Assembly: GCA_009699245.1 (NCBI GenBank)
Contig: WLOQ01000003.1
Location: 62,001 to 126,000 of the forward strand
Source of the DNA: Actinomycetota bacterium
Lineage (GTDB): Bacteria; Actinomycetota; Thermoleophilia; Solirubrobacterales; Solirubrobacteraceae
Direction: 5' to 3'
Length of the DNA: 64,000 nt
Part shown: positions 42,275 to 54,271 of the stretch, in pieces
How positions within the stretch are numbered: the first letter of the stretch is position 1
Layout: each line of letters opens with the position of its first letter
Program-made: the position numbers and the translations under genes
Notes under the pieces: generated by a model
What the model saw: the letters and a program-made list of their open reading frames with translations, nothing else
Database searches by the model: none
Told to the model about the DNA's origin: nothing

Positions 42275-42826
42275 GTGACCAACGGCAAGGTCGTCCTCGA
42301 CGGCGACGACATGCGGCGGACGCTCGTGCGCATCTCACATGAGATCGTCGAACGCCATGACGGCAGCGGCCCCTTGGCCCTCGTCGGCATCCAACGTCGC
42401 GGCGCCGTTCTCGCGCAGCGCCTGCACCTGCTGCTGAGCGAGCTCGTGCGCGACCCGGTCCTCCTCGGGCAGGTCGACATCAGCTTCTACCGCGACGATC
42501 TGGCCACGCGGCTCGAGACACCCGAGGTCCACGCGACCGAGATCGATTTCCCGATCGACGGAGCCACCGTCGTCATCGTCGACGACGTGCTCTTCACCGG
42601 GCGCACGGTACGCGCGGCGATCGAGGCGCTCTTCGCCTACGGCCGACCGGCACGCGTGCAGCTCGCCGTGCTCGCCGATCGCGGGCATCGGGAACTCCCG
42701 ATTCGCCCGGACTTCATCGGGAAGAACCTGCCCACATCGCGCGACGAGCGCGTCAACGTTCACGTGGTCGAGATCGACGGCCACGACGGCGTCACGATCG
42801 GCGACGCGGAAAGCGCTGCGGCATGA
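42275..42826 (+). CDS. pyrR: Bifunctional pyr operon regulator/uracil phosphoribosyltransferase
   Basis: 183-residue PyrR: RNA-binding regulator that senses UMP, with uracil phosphoribosyltransferase activity. DMRRTLVRISHEIVER, LVGIQRRGAVLAQRL, PRPP loop VVIVDDVLFTGRTVRAA, then LAVLADRGHRELPI and GKNLPTS. The GTG start follows a Shine-Dalgarno that lies in the PyrR hairpin, so it probably represses itself and the downstream genes. ATGA overlap with pyrB. Confidence 0.95.
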   Translation: MTNGKVVLDGDDMRRTLVRISHEIVERHDGSGPLALVGIQRRGAVLAQRLHLLLSELVRDPVLLGQVDISFYRDDLATRLETPEVHATEIDFPIDGATVVIVDDVLFTGRTVRAAIEALFAYGRPARVQLAVLADRGHRELPIRPDFIGKNLPTSRDERVNVHVVEIDGHDGVTIGDAESAAA

Positions 42827-43755
42827 ATCACCTGCTGAGCATCGAGGACCTCGACCGCGCGGCCATCGAGCGGATCTGTGACCGCGCAGCGGCGTTCGAG
42901 GAGATCGGCGAGCGCGACATCAAGAAGGTTCCCGCCCTGCGCGGGCGCACCGTGCTGAACCTCTTCTACGAGGCGAGCACGAGGACCCGGTCGAGCTTCG
43001 AGCTCGCCGCCAAGCGGCTCAGTGCCGATGTCGTCAACTTCGTCGCCAGCGGGTCATCGGTCGACAAGGGCGAGTCGCTCAAGGACACGGTGCTGACGCT
43101 CAGCGCGCACCGGCCCGATGCGATCGTCATCCGCTGCCCCTGGGCCGGCGGCCCCGCCCTGTTGCCTCAGTGGACCGATGCCGCGATCGTCAACGCCGGC
43201 GACGGCAAGCACGAGCACCCGACGCAGGCTCTCCTCGACGTCTACACCCTGCGTCGCAGGCTCGGCAGCCTCGACGGGGCGAAGGTGTGGATCATCGGGG
43301 ACATCCTCCATTCGCGCGTCGCGCGCTCCGGGATCCAGGCGTTCCGCAAGATGGGCGCCGAGGTCACGCTGGCCGGCCCGCCGACCCTGCTGCCGCGCGA
43401 GGCCGAGTCGCTCGGCGTGGAGGTGCGCACGACCCTCGACGACCTGCGCGAAGCAGATGTCGTCTACGCGCTGCGGATGCAGCACGAGCGCATGGAGCAG
43501 GCCTTCGTCCCATCGCTGCGCGAGTACGCAGCGGTCTACCAGGTGAACGCTCGGCGTCTCGGGCCGCGGCAGCTCCTCATGCACCCGGGGCCTGTCAACC
43601 GCGGTGTCGAGCTGTCCGGCGACGTCGTGGACTCGCCGCAGTCGCTCATCCTCGAACAGGTCGCAGCGGGCGTCGTCGTCCGCATGGCCGTCCTCTACGA
43701 AGTCCTCGCCGCATCACGCAGCGAGGACCCGATCACGGAGCCCCAGCCCGCATGA
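42823..43755 (+). CDS. pyrB: Aspartate carbamoyltransferase catalytic subunit
   Basis: 310-residue transcarbamoylase making N-carbamoyl-aspartate from carbamoyl phosphate and aspartate. Motifs: carbamoyl-phosphate loop FYEASTRTRSSFE, SSVDKGESLKD, KHEHPTQALLD, DILHSRVARS, and HPGPVNRGVEL. No regulatory pyrI is present. Coupled to pyrR and pyrC by ATGA overlaps. Confidence 0.97.
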   Translation: MNHLLSIEDLDRAAIERICDRAAAFEEIGERDIKKVPALRGRTVLNLFYEASTRTRSSFELAAKRLSADVVNFVASGSSVDKGESLKDTVLTLSAHRPDAIVIRCPWAGGPALLPQWTDAAIVNAGDGKHEHPTQALLDVYTLRRRLGSLDGAKVWIIGDILHSRVARSGIQAFRKMGAEVTLAGPPTLLPREAESLGVEVRTTLDDLREADVVYALRMQHERMEQAFVPSLREYAAVYQVNARRLGPRQLLMHPGPVNRGVELSGDVVDSPQSLILEQVAAGVVVRMAVLYEVLAASRSEDPITEPQPA

Positions 43756-45128
43756 CCACAGCCTCCTCAGCCGGCCTCGTCCGCGCGCCGGCACCGGCCG
43801 CGTCGCTGCTCATCCGCAGTGCCCGCGTGCTCGACCCGCGCGGGGGCCCCGATGGCACCTTCGACGTGCTCGTGCGTGACGGCGTGATCGCCGAGCTCGG
43901 TGCGCCGTCGAGCCTGCCGCTGGTCGACGGCGTCGAGCTGATCGAAGCCGAGGGCCGGCTGCTCGCTCCGGCGTTCACCGATCCGCACATCCACCTGCGC
44001 ACACCAGGGCAGGAGTACAAAGAGGACCTGGAGACCGGCACGCGCTCAGCGGCCGCCGGTGGCTACTGCCAGGTGATCGGGATGCCGAACACCGATCCCG
44101 TCGTCGACTCAGCCCCGATCCTGCGCTCGCTCTATGAGACGGCTGCCCGCGACGCGCGGATCCCCGTCGGCTTCGTCGGCTCGATCACCGTCGGTCTGCA
44201 GGGCCGCGAGCTCACCGAGATGGAGGCGCTGCGTGACGCCGGTGCGCTCGGATTCTCGGACGACGGGCGGCCCGTCGCCCATGCCGGCATCCTGCGCCGC
44301 GCCCTGCAGTACCAGCAGCTCACGGGCGCCGTCCTCGCACTCCACGAGGAGGACTTCGACCTCTCCGCGCGCGGCTCGATGCACGAAGGCGCGGTGAGCG
44401 CGCGTCTCGGCATCGCCGGGATTCCGAGCATCAGCGAATCGGCGATCATCGCCCGCGACATCCTCATCGCCGGCCACGAAGGCGGCGCGATCCACCTGCA
44501 GCACCTGAGCAGCGCCGAATCGGTCCTGGCGGTCGAGCGCGGCAAGGCGGATGGGGTGCGCGTCACGTGCGAAGCGAGCCCGCATCACCTGTGCCTCACC
44601 GATGAGGCGGTGGTCGGCTTCGACACGAGCATGAAGATGAACCCGCCGCTGCGGACCGAGCGCGATCGGCAGGCCCTGATCGAGGGGCTGCGCAGCGGCG
44701 TCATCGACTGCGTCGCGACGGACCACGCGCCGCACGCGCGCGACGAGAAGGAGAAGCCCTTCGAGCAGGCCCCGATGGGCACCACCGGACTGGAGACCGC
44801 CTTCGCGGCGATCCACACCGAGCTCGTGCTGCCCGGGATCCTCGCGCTCGATCTGTTGCTCGAGCGGATGACGTCCGGCTGCGCGATCTTCGGCCTGCCG
44901 ATCCCGCGGATCGCCGTCGGCGAGACGGCGAATCTCGCGCTGATCGATCTCGATGCCGAATGGCTCGTGGGGGAGAATGGCTACGAGAGCCGGTCGGCCA
45001 ACTGCTGCTTCGCCGGCCGACGGCTGCGCGGCCGCGTGGTGCTCACGCTCGCCGACGGGGCCGTCGCGTTCCGCGAGCGCGGGTTCACGCTCAGCGCCGC
45101 GCCCGATCCGGCTGGAGACGTGGCATGA
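43752..45128 (+). CDS. pyrC: Dihydroorotase
   Basis: 458-residue amidohydrolase closing carbamoyl-aspartate to dihydroorotate. Type I features: DPHIHLRTPGQEYKED (HxH metal site), GMPNTDPV, HEEDFDL, HLQHLSSAESV, CEASPHHLCL, and ATDHAPHARDEKEKPF with the catalytic Asp. A start upstream is rejected; ATG 43752 overlaps the pyrB stop and precedes the fold by about 20 residues. Confidence 0.95.
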   Translation: MTTASSAGLVRAPAPAASLLIRSARVLDPRGGPDGTFDVLVRDGVIAELGAPSSLPLVDGVELIEAEGRLLAPAFTDPHIHLRTPGQEYKEDLETGTRSAAAGGYCQVIGMPNTDPVVDSAPILRSLYETAARDARIPVGFVGSITVGLQGRELTEMEALRDAGALGFSDDGRPVAHAGILRRALQYQQLTGAVLALHEEDFDLSARGSMHEGAVSARLGIAGIPSISESAIIARDILIAGHEGGAIHLQHLSSAESVLAVERGKADGVRVTCEASPHHLCLTDEAVVGFDTSMKMNPPLRTERDRQALIEGLRSGVIDCVATDHAPHARDEKEKPFEQAPMGTTGLETAFAAIHTELVLPGILALDLLLERMTSGCAIFGLPIPRIAVGETANLALIDLDAEWLVGENGYESRSANCCFAGRRLRGRVVLTLADGAVAFRERGFTLSAAPDPAGDVA

Positions 45129-45664
45129 GAGGCGCCCTGCTGGAGACCCGTCGGGCCGTGCTCGTCGTCGTCGACATCCAGGAGGCGTTTCGCAGTGCGA
45201 TCCCGGGCTTCGACGACGTCGCGCGACGCAGCGCCATCCTCATCCAGGCCGCGCGGCTGCTCGACGTGCCGGTGATCGTCACCGAGCAGTATCCGCGGGG
45301 CCTCGGCCACACCGTCGACGAACTCGCGGCGCACCTTGAGGGCGTCCCGCGGCTTGAGAAGGTCGCCTTCTCCGCTGCCCGGGCGGACGGATTCGACCTG
45401 CACGGACGCGATCAGGTGCTGCTCTGCGGCGTGGAGACGCATGTGTGCGTCCATCAGACGGCACAGGACCTGCTCAGCGACGGCATCGAGGTCCAACTCG
45501 CCTGCGACGCCATGGATTCCCGCGCTGCGTCCGACAAGACGATCGCCATCGCCCGCATGAGCGCTGGCGGGGCGCTCGCCTCGTCCACTGAGATGGCGCT
45601 CTTCGAGCTGCTCGGACACGCCGGCGGGCCCGCCTTCAAGACGATTCAGGGGTTGATCAAATGA
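45125..45664 (+). CDS. Isochorismatase-fold hydrolase inside the pyr operon
   Basis: 179-residue cysteine hydrolase. Catalytic triad: Asp in VVVDIQEAF, Lys in LEKVAFS, Cys in ETHVCVHQTAQ; PVIVTEQYPRGLG is the conserved cis-peptide region. The family includes nicotinamidases, N-carbamoylsarcosine amidase and ureidoacrylate amidohydrolase (RutB). ATG overlaps pyrC and its stop overlaps carA, so it is expressed with UMP synthesis enzymes. A role in removing a damaged carbamoyl compound is possible; the substrate is unknown. Confidence 0.85.
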   Translation: MRGALLETRRAVLVVVDIQEAFRSAIPGFDDVARRSAILIQAARLLDVPVIVTEQYPRGLGHTVDELAAHLEGVPRLEKVAFSAARADGFDLHGRDQVLLCGVETHVCVHQTAQDLLSDGIEVQLACDAMDSRAASDKTIAIARMSAGGALASSTEMALFELLGHAGGPAFKTIQGLIK

Positions 45665-46793
45665 GTCTCGCCACGCCCGGTTACATCCTGCTCGAGGACG
45701 GGCGCCGGTTCGATGGCGTTCTCTGCGGCGCCGTCGGCGCCGCGACCGGCGAGGTCGTGTTCACGACCGGCATGAGCGGCTACCAGGAGTCCGTCACGGA
45801 CCCGTCCTTCGCCGGTCAGATCATCGTCTTCACGTACCCGCACATCGGGAACTACGGCGTGAGCGCCGGTGCGATGGAGAGCGATCGCGTTCACGCGCGG
45901 GCCGTCGTGATGCGCGAGGCGGTCAACACCGAGGACGCGGCGAGCGCTGAGCGCGGCTGGCTCGACTGGCTCGTCGACTGCGGCATCCCGGCGATCACCG
46001 GGGTTGACACGCGTGCGCTCGTACGGCACATCCGCAGCGCAGGCTCGCTGCGCGGCGGCCTCTTCGCAGCGGACATCAGCGAGACGCAGGCCCGCGAGCA
46101 GGTCGCAGCGGAGCCGCCGATGCGCGGGCGCGATCTCGCCCGTGAGGTCACGCCGTCCGCGATGACGCTCCACGGCGCCGGGAACCCCGGCCCGCTGATC
46201 GCCGCCATCGACACGGGCATCAAGGGCTCCATCGTGCGGGAGCTCGTGCAGCGCGGGGCGCGGCTCGAGCTCCACCCCTGCACGGTCACGCCCCAGGAGC
46301 TGCTTGCGAGCGGTCCCGATGCGCTGTTCCTCGCGAACGGACCGGGCGACCCGGCCGCGCTCGACTACGTCGCCGCCACGGTCCGCGAGGTGCTCGGGAA
46401 GGCGCCGATCTTCGGCATCTGCCTCGGACATCAGCTGCTCTGCCGGGCCGTGGGTCTTGACACCTTCAAGATGCCCTTCGGTCACCGCGGCGGCAACCAC
46501 CCGGTGAAGGACCTGCGCACCGGGCGGATCGAGATCACGTCGCAGAACCACGGCTTCGCCGTCGCCGCGCCGGATGGCGGCCTACGGGTCGAGCGCGACG
46601 AGCCCGTGCGTTGGGAGACCGACTTCGGCGCCGCCGAGCTCTCGCACGTGAACCTCTACGACCGCACGGTCGAGGGCCTCACGCTGCTCGACGTGGACGG
46701 GGCGACCGTCCAGTACCACCCGGAGGCGGGCCCCGGCCCGAACGACTCGCTCTACCTCTTTGACCGATTCCTCGAGCGGATCGGAGCCGCCTG

Positions 46794-46794
<1 letters not shown>
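45661..46794 (+). CDS. carA: Carbamoyl-phosphate synthase small (glutaminase) subunit
   Basis: 377-residue amidotransferase subunit. N-terminal CarA-specific domain ([33 protein letters not shown]), then class I GATase: FLANGPGDP, nucleophile Cys in [18 protein letters not shown], and His/Glu in YHPEAGPGP. Coupled to the isochorismatase-like gene and to carB. Confidence 0.97.
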
Positions 46795-49885
<3,091 letters not shown>

Positions 49886-49889
<4 letters not shown>

Positions 49890-50704
49890 CCTGGACCGCA
49901 GCATCGGCTCCCCTCGGCAGGCGCCGCATCACGGTGAGCGATCGCCGCACGTACGGCGCATACGGGGTCCTCGTCCTCGCCGACACGAACGGGCCTGATC
50001 CGCAGCCGGGCCAGTTCTACATGCTCGCGGCCGTCGAGCGGTGGGGGGGAGGCGCCGACGAGCGCCCGTTCCTCCCGCGCGCACTCAGCGTCCTGCGCGC
50101 CGAGCCCGGGCGTGCGCACTTCATGCTCGAGGACGTCGGCCCCGGGACCGATCGCCTGCTCGAGCTCGCCGTGGGTGACGACGTCTGGCTCCTCGGTCCG
50201 CTCGGTCAGGGCTTCCAGCCGCCGGAGGAGGGTCGCCGCGCGATCCTCTGCGGCGGCGGGGTGGGGACGGCGCCGCTGGCGATCCTCGAGGACGCCCTGC
50301 GCGCCGCAGGGACCGCGTCGGTGGCGCTGCTCGGATTTCGCGACGCGCCGCACGCGCAGGGAGCCGCACTCCTCGGCGATCCCCGGGTCGCCACCGACGA
50401 CGGGTCGGTGGGCCACCACGGTCGCGTCACCGAGCTCCTCAGCGCAGAGCTCGACGCGGATCCCCATGCGGTCGTGTATTCCTGCGGCCCGCCGCCCATG
50501 CTCGAGGCGGTGCGCGCAATCTGTGAGGCGCGTGGGGTCCCGGCACAGCTGGCGCTCGAGTCCGGCATGGCCTGTGGCTTCGGCGCGTGTTACGGGTGTG
50601 TCGTGCCCACGCGCGACGGGAGCTACATCCGTGTCTGCGTCGACGGGCCCGTGGTCGACGCGGACCGGCTCGATACGGCGCTCGTCGCTGGAGCGGGGCA
50701 TTGA
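49886..50704 (+). CDS. pyrK: Dihydroorotate dehydrogenase electron-transfer subunit
   Basis: 272-residue flavin and [2Fe-2S] protein of the PyrK type that passes electrons from PyrD to NAD+. FAD-binding region [17 protein letters not shown] region [18 protein letters not shown] and [15 protein letters not shown], and a Cys cluster in [14 protein letters not shown] with a later [12 protein letters not shown] start overlaps carB; stop overlaps pyrD. Confidence 0.94.
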
Positions 50705-51573
50705 GCGGCGCGGTCGACTTCTGCGGCCTGGCGCTCGAGCATCCGGTGATCAACGCGTCCGGGACATTCGACGCGATCGCCGCCCAGCGCGTCTTCGGGG
50801 ATGCGCTGCTCGCCGATTTCCCGTTCTCCGCATTTGTCTCGAAGACCATCACGCTTGAGCCCCGGGCGGGCAATCCGCCGCCGCGCATCTACGAGGTTGC
50901 CGGCGGCATGATCAACTCGATCGGGCTTCCCAATCGCGGCCTCGCCGGCTATCTGGAGCACGATCTTCCGTCGCTGGCAGCGCTCCCAGTACCCCTGATC
51001 GTGAACGTCATGGGCTCCGTCGCCGACGAGGTCGTGCAGCTCGTCGAGGCCGTGGATGCGCGCGCGGAGATCGCCGCGATCGAACTCAACGTCTCGTGCC
51101 CGAACGTCAAGACCGGCCTGGACATCGGGGCCGACCCGGATGAGCTCGCGCGCCTGCTCGCGGCAGTGCGTCCGCGCACCCGCAAGCCGCTGATCGTGAA
51201 GCTCACGCCGAACACGGCCGACGTGGCGCGCGTCGCCGTCGCCGCCGAGGCCTCAGGTGCAGACGCCGTGTCGCTGATCAACACCTTGCGCGCCTTCGCG
51301 GCGCATTCCACTCGCCCGGGTGCGCCGTGGCTCGGCGGCGGCACCGGCGGCCAGTCCGGCCCGGCCGTCCGCCACGTGGCGCTCGCCCAGATCGCGGCGG
51401 TCGCTCGCCGCGTCACGATCCCGATCGTCGGGATGGGGGGCATCCAGAACGGCCGTCACGCCCGCGAGGCGCTCGACGCCGGCGCATGCATCGTCGCAGT
51501 CGGCACGGAGAGCTTCCGCGACCCGCTCGCGGGGCAGCGGATCGCCCGCGAGCTCGCGGCACCCCGCGTCTAG
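50701..51573 (+). CDS. pyrD: Dihydroorotate dehydrogenase, class 1B catalytic subunit
   Basis: 290-residue FMN TIM barrel oxidising dihydroorotate to orotate. VDFCGLALEHPVINASGTFD, KTITLEPRAGNPPPRIYE, NSIGLPNRG, catalytic Cys in ELNVSCPNVKTG, VKLTPN, GGTGGQSGPAVR and VGMGGIQNG. TTG 50701, overlapping the pyrK stop as TTGA, is the only start before the first strand. Class 1B assignment follows from the adjacent PyrK. pyrF and pyrE are not in the window. Confidence 0.94.
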   Translation: MSGAVDFCGLALEHPVINASGTFDAIAAQRVFGDALLADFPFSAFVSKTITLEPRAGNPPPRIYEVAGGMINSIGLPNRGLAGYLEHDLPSLAALPVPLIVNVMGSVADEVVQLVEAVDARAEIAAIELNVSCPNVKTGLDIGADPDELARLLAAVRPRTRKPLIVKLTPNTADVARVAVAAEASGADAVSLINTLRAFAAHSTRPGAPWLGGGTGGQSGPAVRHVALAQIAAVARRVTIPIVGMGGIQNGRHAREALDAGACIVAVGTESFRDPLAGQRIARELAAPRV

Positions 51574-51722
51574 AAGCGCTTTTGGGGCAGTCGAGCAGGC
51601 GTTTCAGCGGCGCCCCTAGCACAAAAGGGCAAAAAGTGTCCGATTTTGCTGGGGAAAGTGTCGATCAGACTGAAGATGGGTCAAGCTCAGGTCGAGGTCG
51701 AGGTGAATTCCGTCCGATTCGG

Positions 51723-51750
51723 TTGTCTGCCGCGTCCGAGCGTGTATTGT
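51723..51750 (+). promoter_or_regulatory. Possible full promoter of mihF (TTGTCT - 16 - TATTGT)
   Basis: TTGTCT 51723-51728 and TATTGT 51745-51750 with a 16-base spacer; the -10 ends ten bases before GTG 51761. It is the only place in the window where a -35-like box is at the right distance. The rest of the 187-base gap after pyrD holds GGGGC/GCCCC inverted segments but no clear terminator. Confidence 0.4.
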
Positions 51751-51760
51751 CGCCCGCCTA

Positions 51761-52114
51761 GTGACGTTCGTCGCCGACAGTGACCACTCGAACGCCGCGG
51801 CCCCGGAGCGGTCGCGGGTTCAGCGGATGGAAGCGCTCCAGCGCGCCAACCAGATCCGCACCGAGCGGGCCCAGCTCAAGCGCGATCTGCGCGCGGGGCG
51901 CACCTCGATCGACCGCCTGCTCGTCGATCCGCCCGAGTTCCTTGAGACGGCCAAGGTCTTCGACATGCTGCTCGCCACGCCGAAGTACGGGCGTGTCAAG
52001 GCGAACAAGGTTCTCCAGCAGTGCCGGATCTCACCGAGCAAGACGGTCGGCGGTCTCTCGGAGCGGCAGCGCACCGAGCTCGTGACCCTGCTGCGCTCGC
52101 GCGCCTCGCGCTAG
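51761..52114 (+). CDS. mihF: Actinobacterial integration host factor
   Basis: 117-residue nucleoid-associated protein of the mIHF family, unrelated to IHF-alpha/beta despite its name. RANQIRTERAQLKRDLRAG is the long N-terminal helix; a helix-two-turn-helix follows (LATPKYGRVKANKVLQQCR), then VGGLSERQRTELVTLL. Its place just upstream of gmk is the actinobacterial signature. Binds DNA without strict sequence demand in relatives. GTG start with -10 ten bases upstream. Confidence 0.92.
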   Translation: MTFVADSDHSNAAAPERSRVQRMEALQRANQIRTERAQLKRDLRAGRTSIDRLLVDPPEFLETAKVFDMLLATPKYGRVKANKVLQQCRISPSKTVGGLSERQRTELVTLLRSRASR

Positions 52115-52146
52115 ACCTGCGCGACGTCGTCGTCGGCGGCGGGCCC

Positions 52147-52152
52147 TAAGGT
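52147..52152 (+). promoter_or_regulatory. -10-like element of gmk (TAAGGT)
   Basis: TAAGGT ends ten bases before the gmk ATG, leaving room for at most a few leader bases. Confidence 0.45.
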
Positions 52153-52162
52153 TCGCTCGCCC

Positions 52163-52729
52163 ATGTCCCGCGTCATCGTCATCACCGGCCCTTCGGGAGT
52201 CGGCAAGGGCACGCTCATCCGCCTGCTGCGTGAGCAGGTTCCCGAGCTCGGCCTGAGCGTTTCCGCCACCACACGCGCACCGCGGCCCGGGGAGGCGGAC
52301 GGCGTCGAGTACCACTTCCTCAGCGAGGACGAGTTCGTCGAGCACATCGCCCACGGGGATTTCGTCGAGCACGCGCAGTACGCGGGTCGGCGGTACGGCA
52401 CGCTGCGCGCGGAGCTCGAGCGGCGGGCGTCATCCGGCGAGCCGGTGGCACTGGAGATCGAGGTCCAGGGGGCGCGCCAGATCCGCGATGCGATCCCAGG
52501 AGCGCTGCTCATCTTCATCGCGCCGCCGTCGCGTGAGGCGCTCCGTGAGCGCCTCGTCGGGCGCGGCACCGATGACGCCGAGGTCGTCGAGCGCCGGCTT
52601 GCCGTGGCCGAGGAGGAGCTCGCCGCCGCGGGCGAGTTCGCCAAGGTCATTGTCAACGATCGCCTCGAGGACGCCGTCCGCGACCTGGTGAGCGTCGTTC
52701 GGCGGGGCCTCGCGCACCCGATAGACTGA
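52163..52729 (+). CDS. gmk: Guanylate kinase
   Basis: 188-residue kinase phosphorylating GMP and dGMP. P-loop TGPSGVGKGTLI; GMP site STTTRAPRPGE-type segment (VSATTRAPRPGEADGVEYHF); lid region VGRGTDDAEVVERRL. Stop TGA shares its T with the rpoZ -10-like element. Confidence 0.96.
   Translation: MSRVIVITGPSGVGKGTLIRLLREQVPELGLSVSATTRAPRPGEADGVEYHFLSEDEFVEHIAHGDFVEHAQYAGRRYGTLRAELERRASSGEPVALEIEVQGARQIRDAIPGALLIFIAPPSREALRERLVGRGTDDAEVVERRLAVAEEELAAAGEFAKVIVNDRLEDAVRDLVSVVRRGLAHPID
52722..52727 (+). promoter_or_regulatory. -10-like element of rpoZ overlapping the gmk stop (TAGACT)
   Basis: TAGACT ends six bases before the rpoZ ATG and overlaps the gmk stop by one base; rpoZ can start a leaderless mRNA. 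Confidence 0.55.
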
Positions 52730-52733
52730 CCGC

Positions 52734-52961
52734 ATGATCCAGCCCCGCATCGACACGCTGCTCGAGCAGGTCGACTCGAACTACGCCGCCGTCCTCGTCT
52801 CCGCCAAGCGGGCGCGACAGATCAACAGCTACTTCCACAACCTCGGTGAGGGAACGTTCGACGAGTTCCCGCCCCCGATGGTCAAGTCAGCCTCGAAGAA
52901 CTATCTGACGATCGCCCTCGAGGAGATCGCTCAGGGCAAGATCACCTACCACACCCGGTAG
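52734..52961 (+). CDS. rpoZ: RNA polymerase omega subunit
   Basis: 75-residue omega subunit that helps assemble RNA polymerase. IDTLLEQVDSNYAAVLVSAKRARQIN contains the conserved AKRARQIN signature, and KNYLTIALEEIAQGKI is the second conserved block. Length and gmk-rpoZ-coaBC order are standard. Confidence 0.95.
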   Translation: MIQPRIDTLLEQVDSNYAAVLVSAKRARQINSYFHNLGEGTFDEFPPPMVKSASKNYLTIALEEIAQGKITYHTR

Positions 52962-52992
52962 GGGTCTCCCGGCCGACGGCCGCCTCCACGAC

Positions 52993-54243
52993 ATGGCTCG
53001 GATCCTTCTCGGCGTCAGCGGCGGGATCGCCGCATACAAAGCGCTCGAGTTCGCGCGGCTCGCGACACGTGGCGGCCACGCCGTACGCGTCATCCAGACC
53101 GCGGATGCACAGCGCTTCGTCGGCGCAGCGTCGTTCGAAGGTCTGACAGGCGCCCCGGTGCTCGTCACCGAGTGGGAGCGCGATCCCGCACGAGGCGCGT
53201 TCCCCGATCAGGAGCAGCCGACGCACGAGCCGATCAGCCATCTTGAGCTCGTTCGCAACGCGGACATCCTCCTCATCGCCCCGGCGACGGCGAACACGAT
53301 CGCGAAGCTCGCCGGAGGGCTCGCCGACAACCTGCTGACCAGCGCCGCGCTCGCGGCGACATGCCCGCTGGTTGTCGCGCCCGCGATGAACCACCACATG
53401 TGGGAGCACGCCGCGACGCGTGCGAACGTCGCGACGCTGCGCGAGCGCGGGACCGTGATCGTCGACCCGGGCGTCGGCGCCCTGGGCAGCCGCGGCGAAT
53501 GGGGGAGCGGCAGGCTCGCCGAGCCGGCCGACCTCCTCGCCGCCGTCGAGGCGCTCGTCCCGGTCGGGCCGCGTCCGTGGGACGGCCTGCGGGTCCTCGT
53601 GACCGCCGGCGGCACCCGCGAGCCGATAGATGCGGTGCGGTTCGTCGGCAACCGCTCGAGCGGCCGGATGGGCGTTGCGCTGGCTGAGGAGGCCGCCGCG
53701 CTCGGCGCCCGTGTGACCGTCGTCGCCGCGAACGTCGCCCTGCCCCGCAGCCCGGTGATCACCTGGCGCGATGTGGAGTCGGCCGCAGAGCTCGAAGCGA
53801 TCTGCCGCGAGGAGTTCCCGGCGTGCGATGTGCTGCTCATGGCCGCCGCGGTGGCCGACTTCACCCCGGTCGATCCGCAGTTCGGAAAGCTCAAGAAATC
53901 TGGGCGTGACGCGCTGCGCGTCGAACTCCAGCCGACCACCGACGTCCTGAGCGCGCTCTCGGCCATGCGCAGCGCGCACCAGACGATCGTCGGGTTCGCG
54001 GCGGAGCACGGGGCCGGAGCACTCGATTACGGCCGCGAGAAACTCGCCCGCAAGCGGCTCGATGCGATCGTCGTGAATGACGTCAGCGCGCCCGGCGTCG
54101 GATTCGACGCCGTCGAGAATGAGGTCACCGTGGTCACCGCGCACGCGGAACATCACGTTCCGCGCACGACGAAGGCCGCGGTCGCATGCGCGATTCTCGA
54201 CGTCGTCTCAGAGCTCCGGGTGACCCAGGGCACCCGCGCCTAG
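52993..54243 (+). CDS. coaBC: Phosphopantothenoylcysteine decarboxylase/synthetase
   Basis: 416-residue bifunctional CoA enzyme. N-terminal flavin decarboxylase: GVSGGIAAYKALEFARL, catalytic His in ISHLELVRNAD, and PAMNHHMWEH. The usual Cys of the ACGDxGxG flap is not seen; the corresponding stretch is LGSRGEWGSGRLAEP. C-terminal synthetase: VLVTAGGTREPIDAVRFVGN, SSGRMGVALAEEA, MAAAVADF and NDVSAPGVGF. Makes 4'-phosphopantetheine precursor. Confidence 0.94.
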   Translation: MARILLGVSGGIAAYKALEFARLATRGGHAVRVIQTADAQRFVGAASFEGLTGAPVLVTEWERDPARGAFPDQEQPTHEPISHLELVRNADILLIAPATANTIAKLAGGLADNLLTSAALAATCPLVVAPAMNHHMWEHAATRANVATLRERGTVIVDPGVGALGSRGEWGSGRLAEPADLLAAVEALVPVGPRPWDGLRVLVTAGGTREPIDAVRFVGNRSSGRMGVALAEEAAALGARVTVVAANVALPRSPVITWRDVESAAELEAICREEFPACDVLLMAAAVADFTPVDPQFGKLKKSGRDALRVELQPTTDVLSALSAMRSAHQTIVGFAAEHGAGALDYGREKLARKRLDAIVVNDVSAPGVGFDAVENEVTVVTAHAEHHVPRTTKAAVACAILDVVSELRVTQGTRA

Positions 54244-54259
54244 CGCAAGCCGGCCGGGG

Positions 54260-54265
54260 TACGAT
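54260..54265 (+). promoter_or_regulatory. -10-like element of the TPR gene (TACGAT)
   Basis: TACGAT ends six bases before ATG 54272, matching the tRNA-Asn hexamer exactly; leaderless spacing. Confidence 0.55.
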
Positions 54266-54271
54266 CGATCG

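Noticed and set aside
51582-51640. GGGGC/GCCCC inverted segments after pyrD as a terminator
   Set aside because: The loop would exceed 20 bases and no T-run follows; too weak to list as a terminator.
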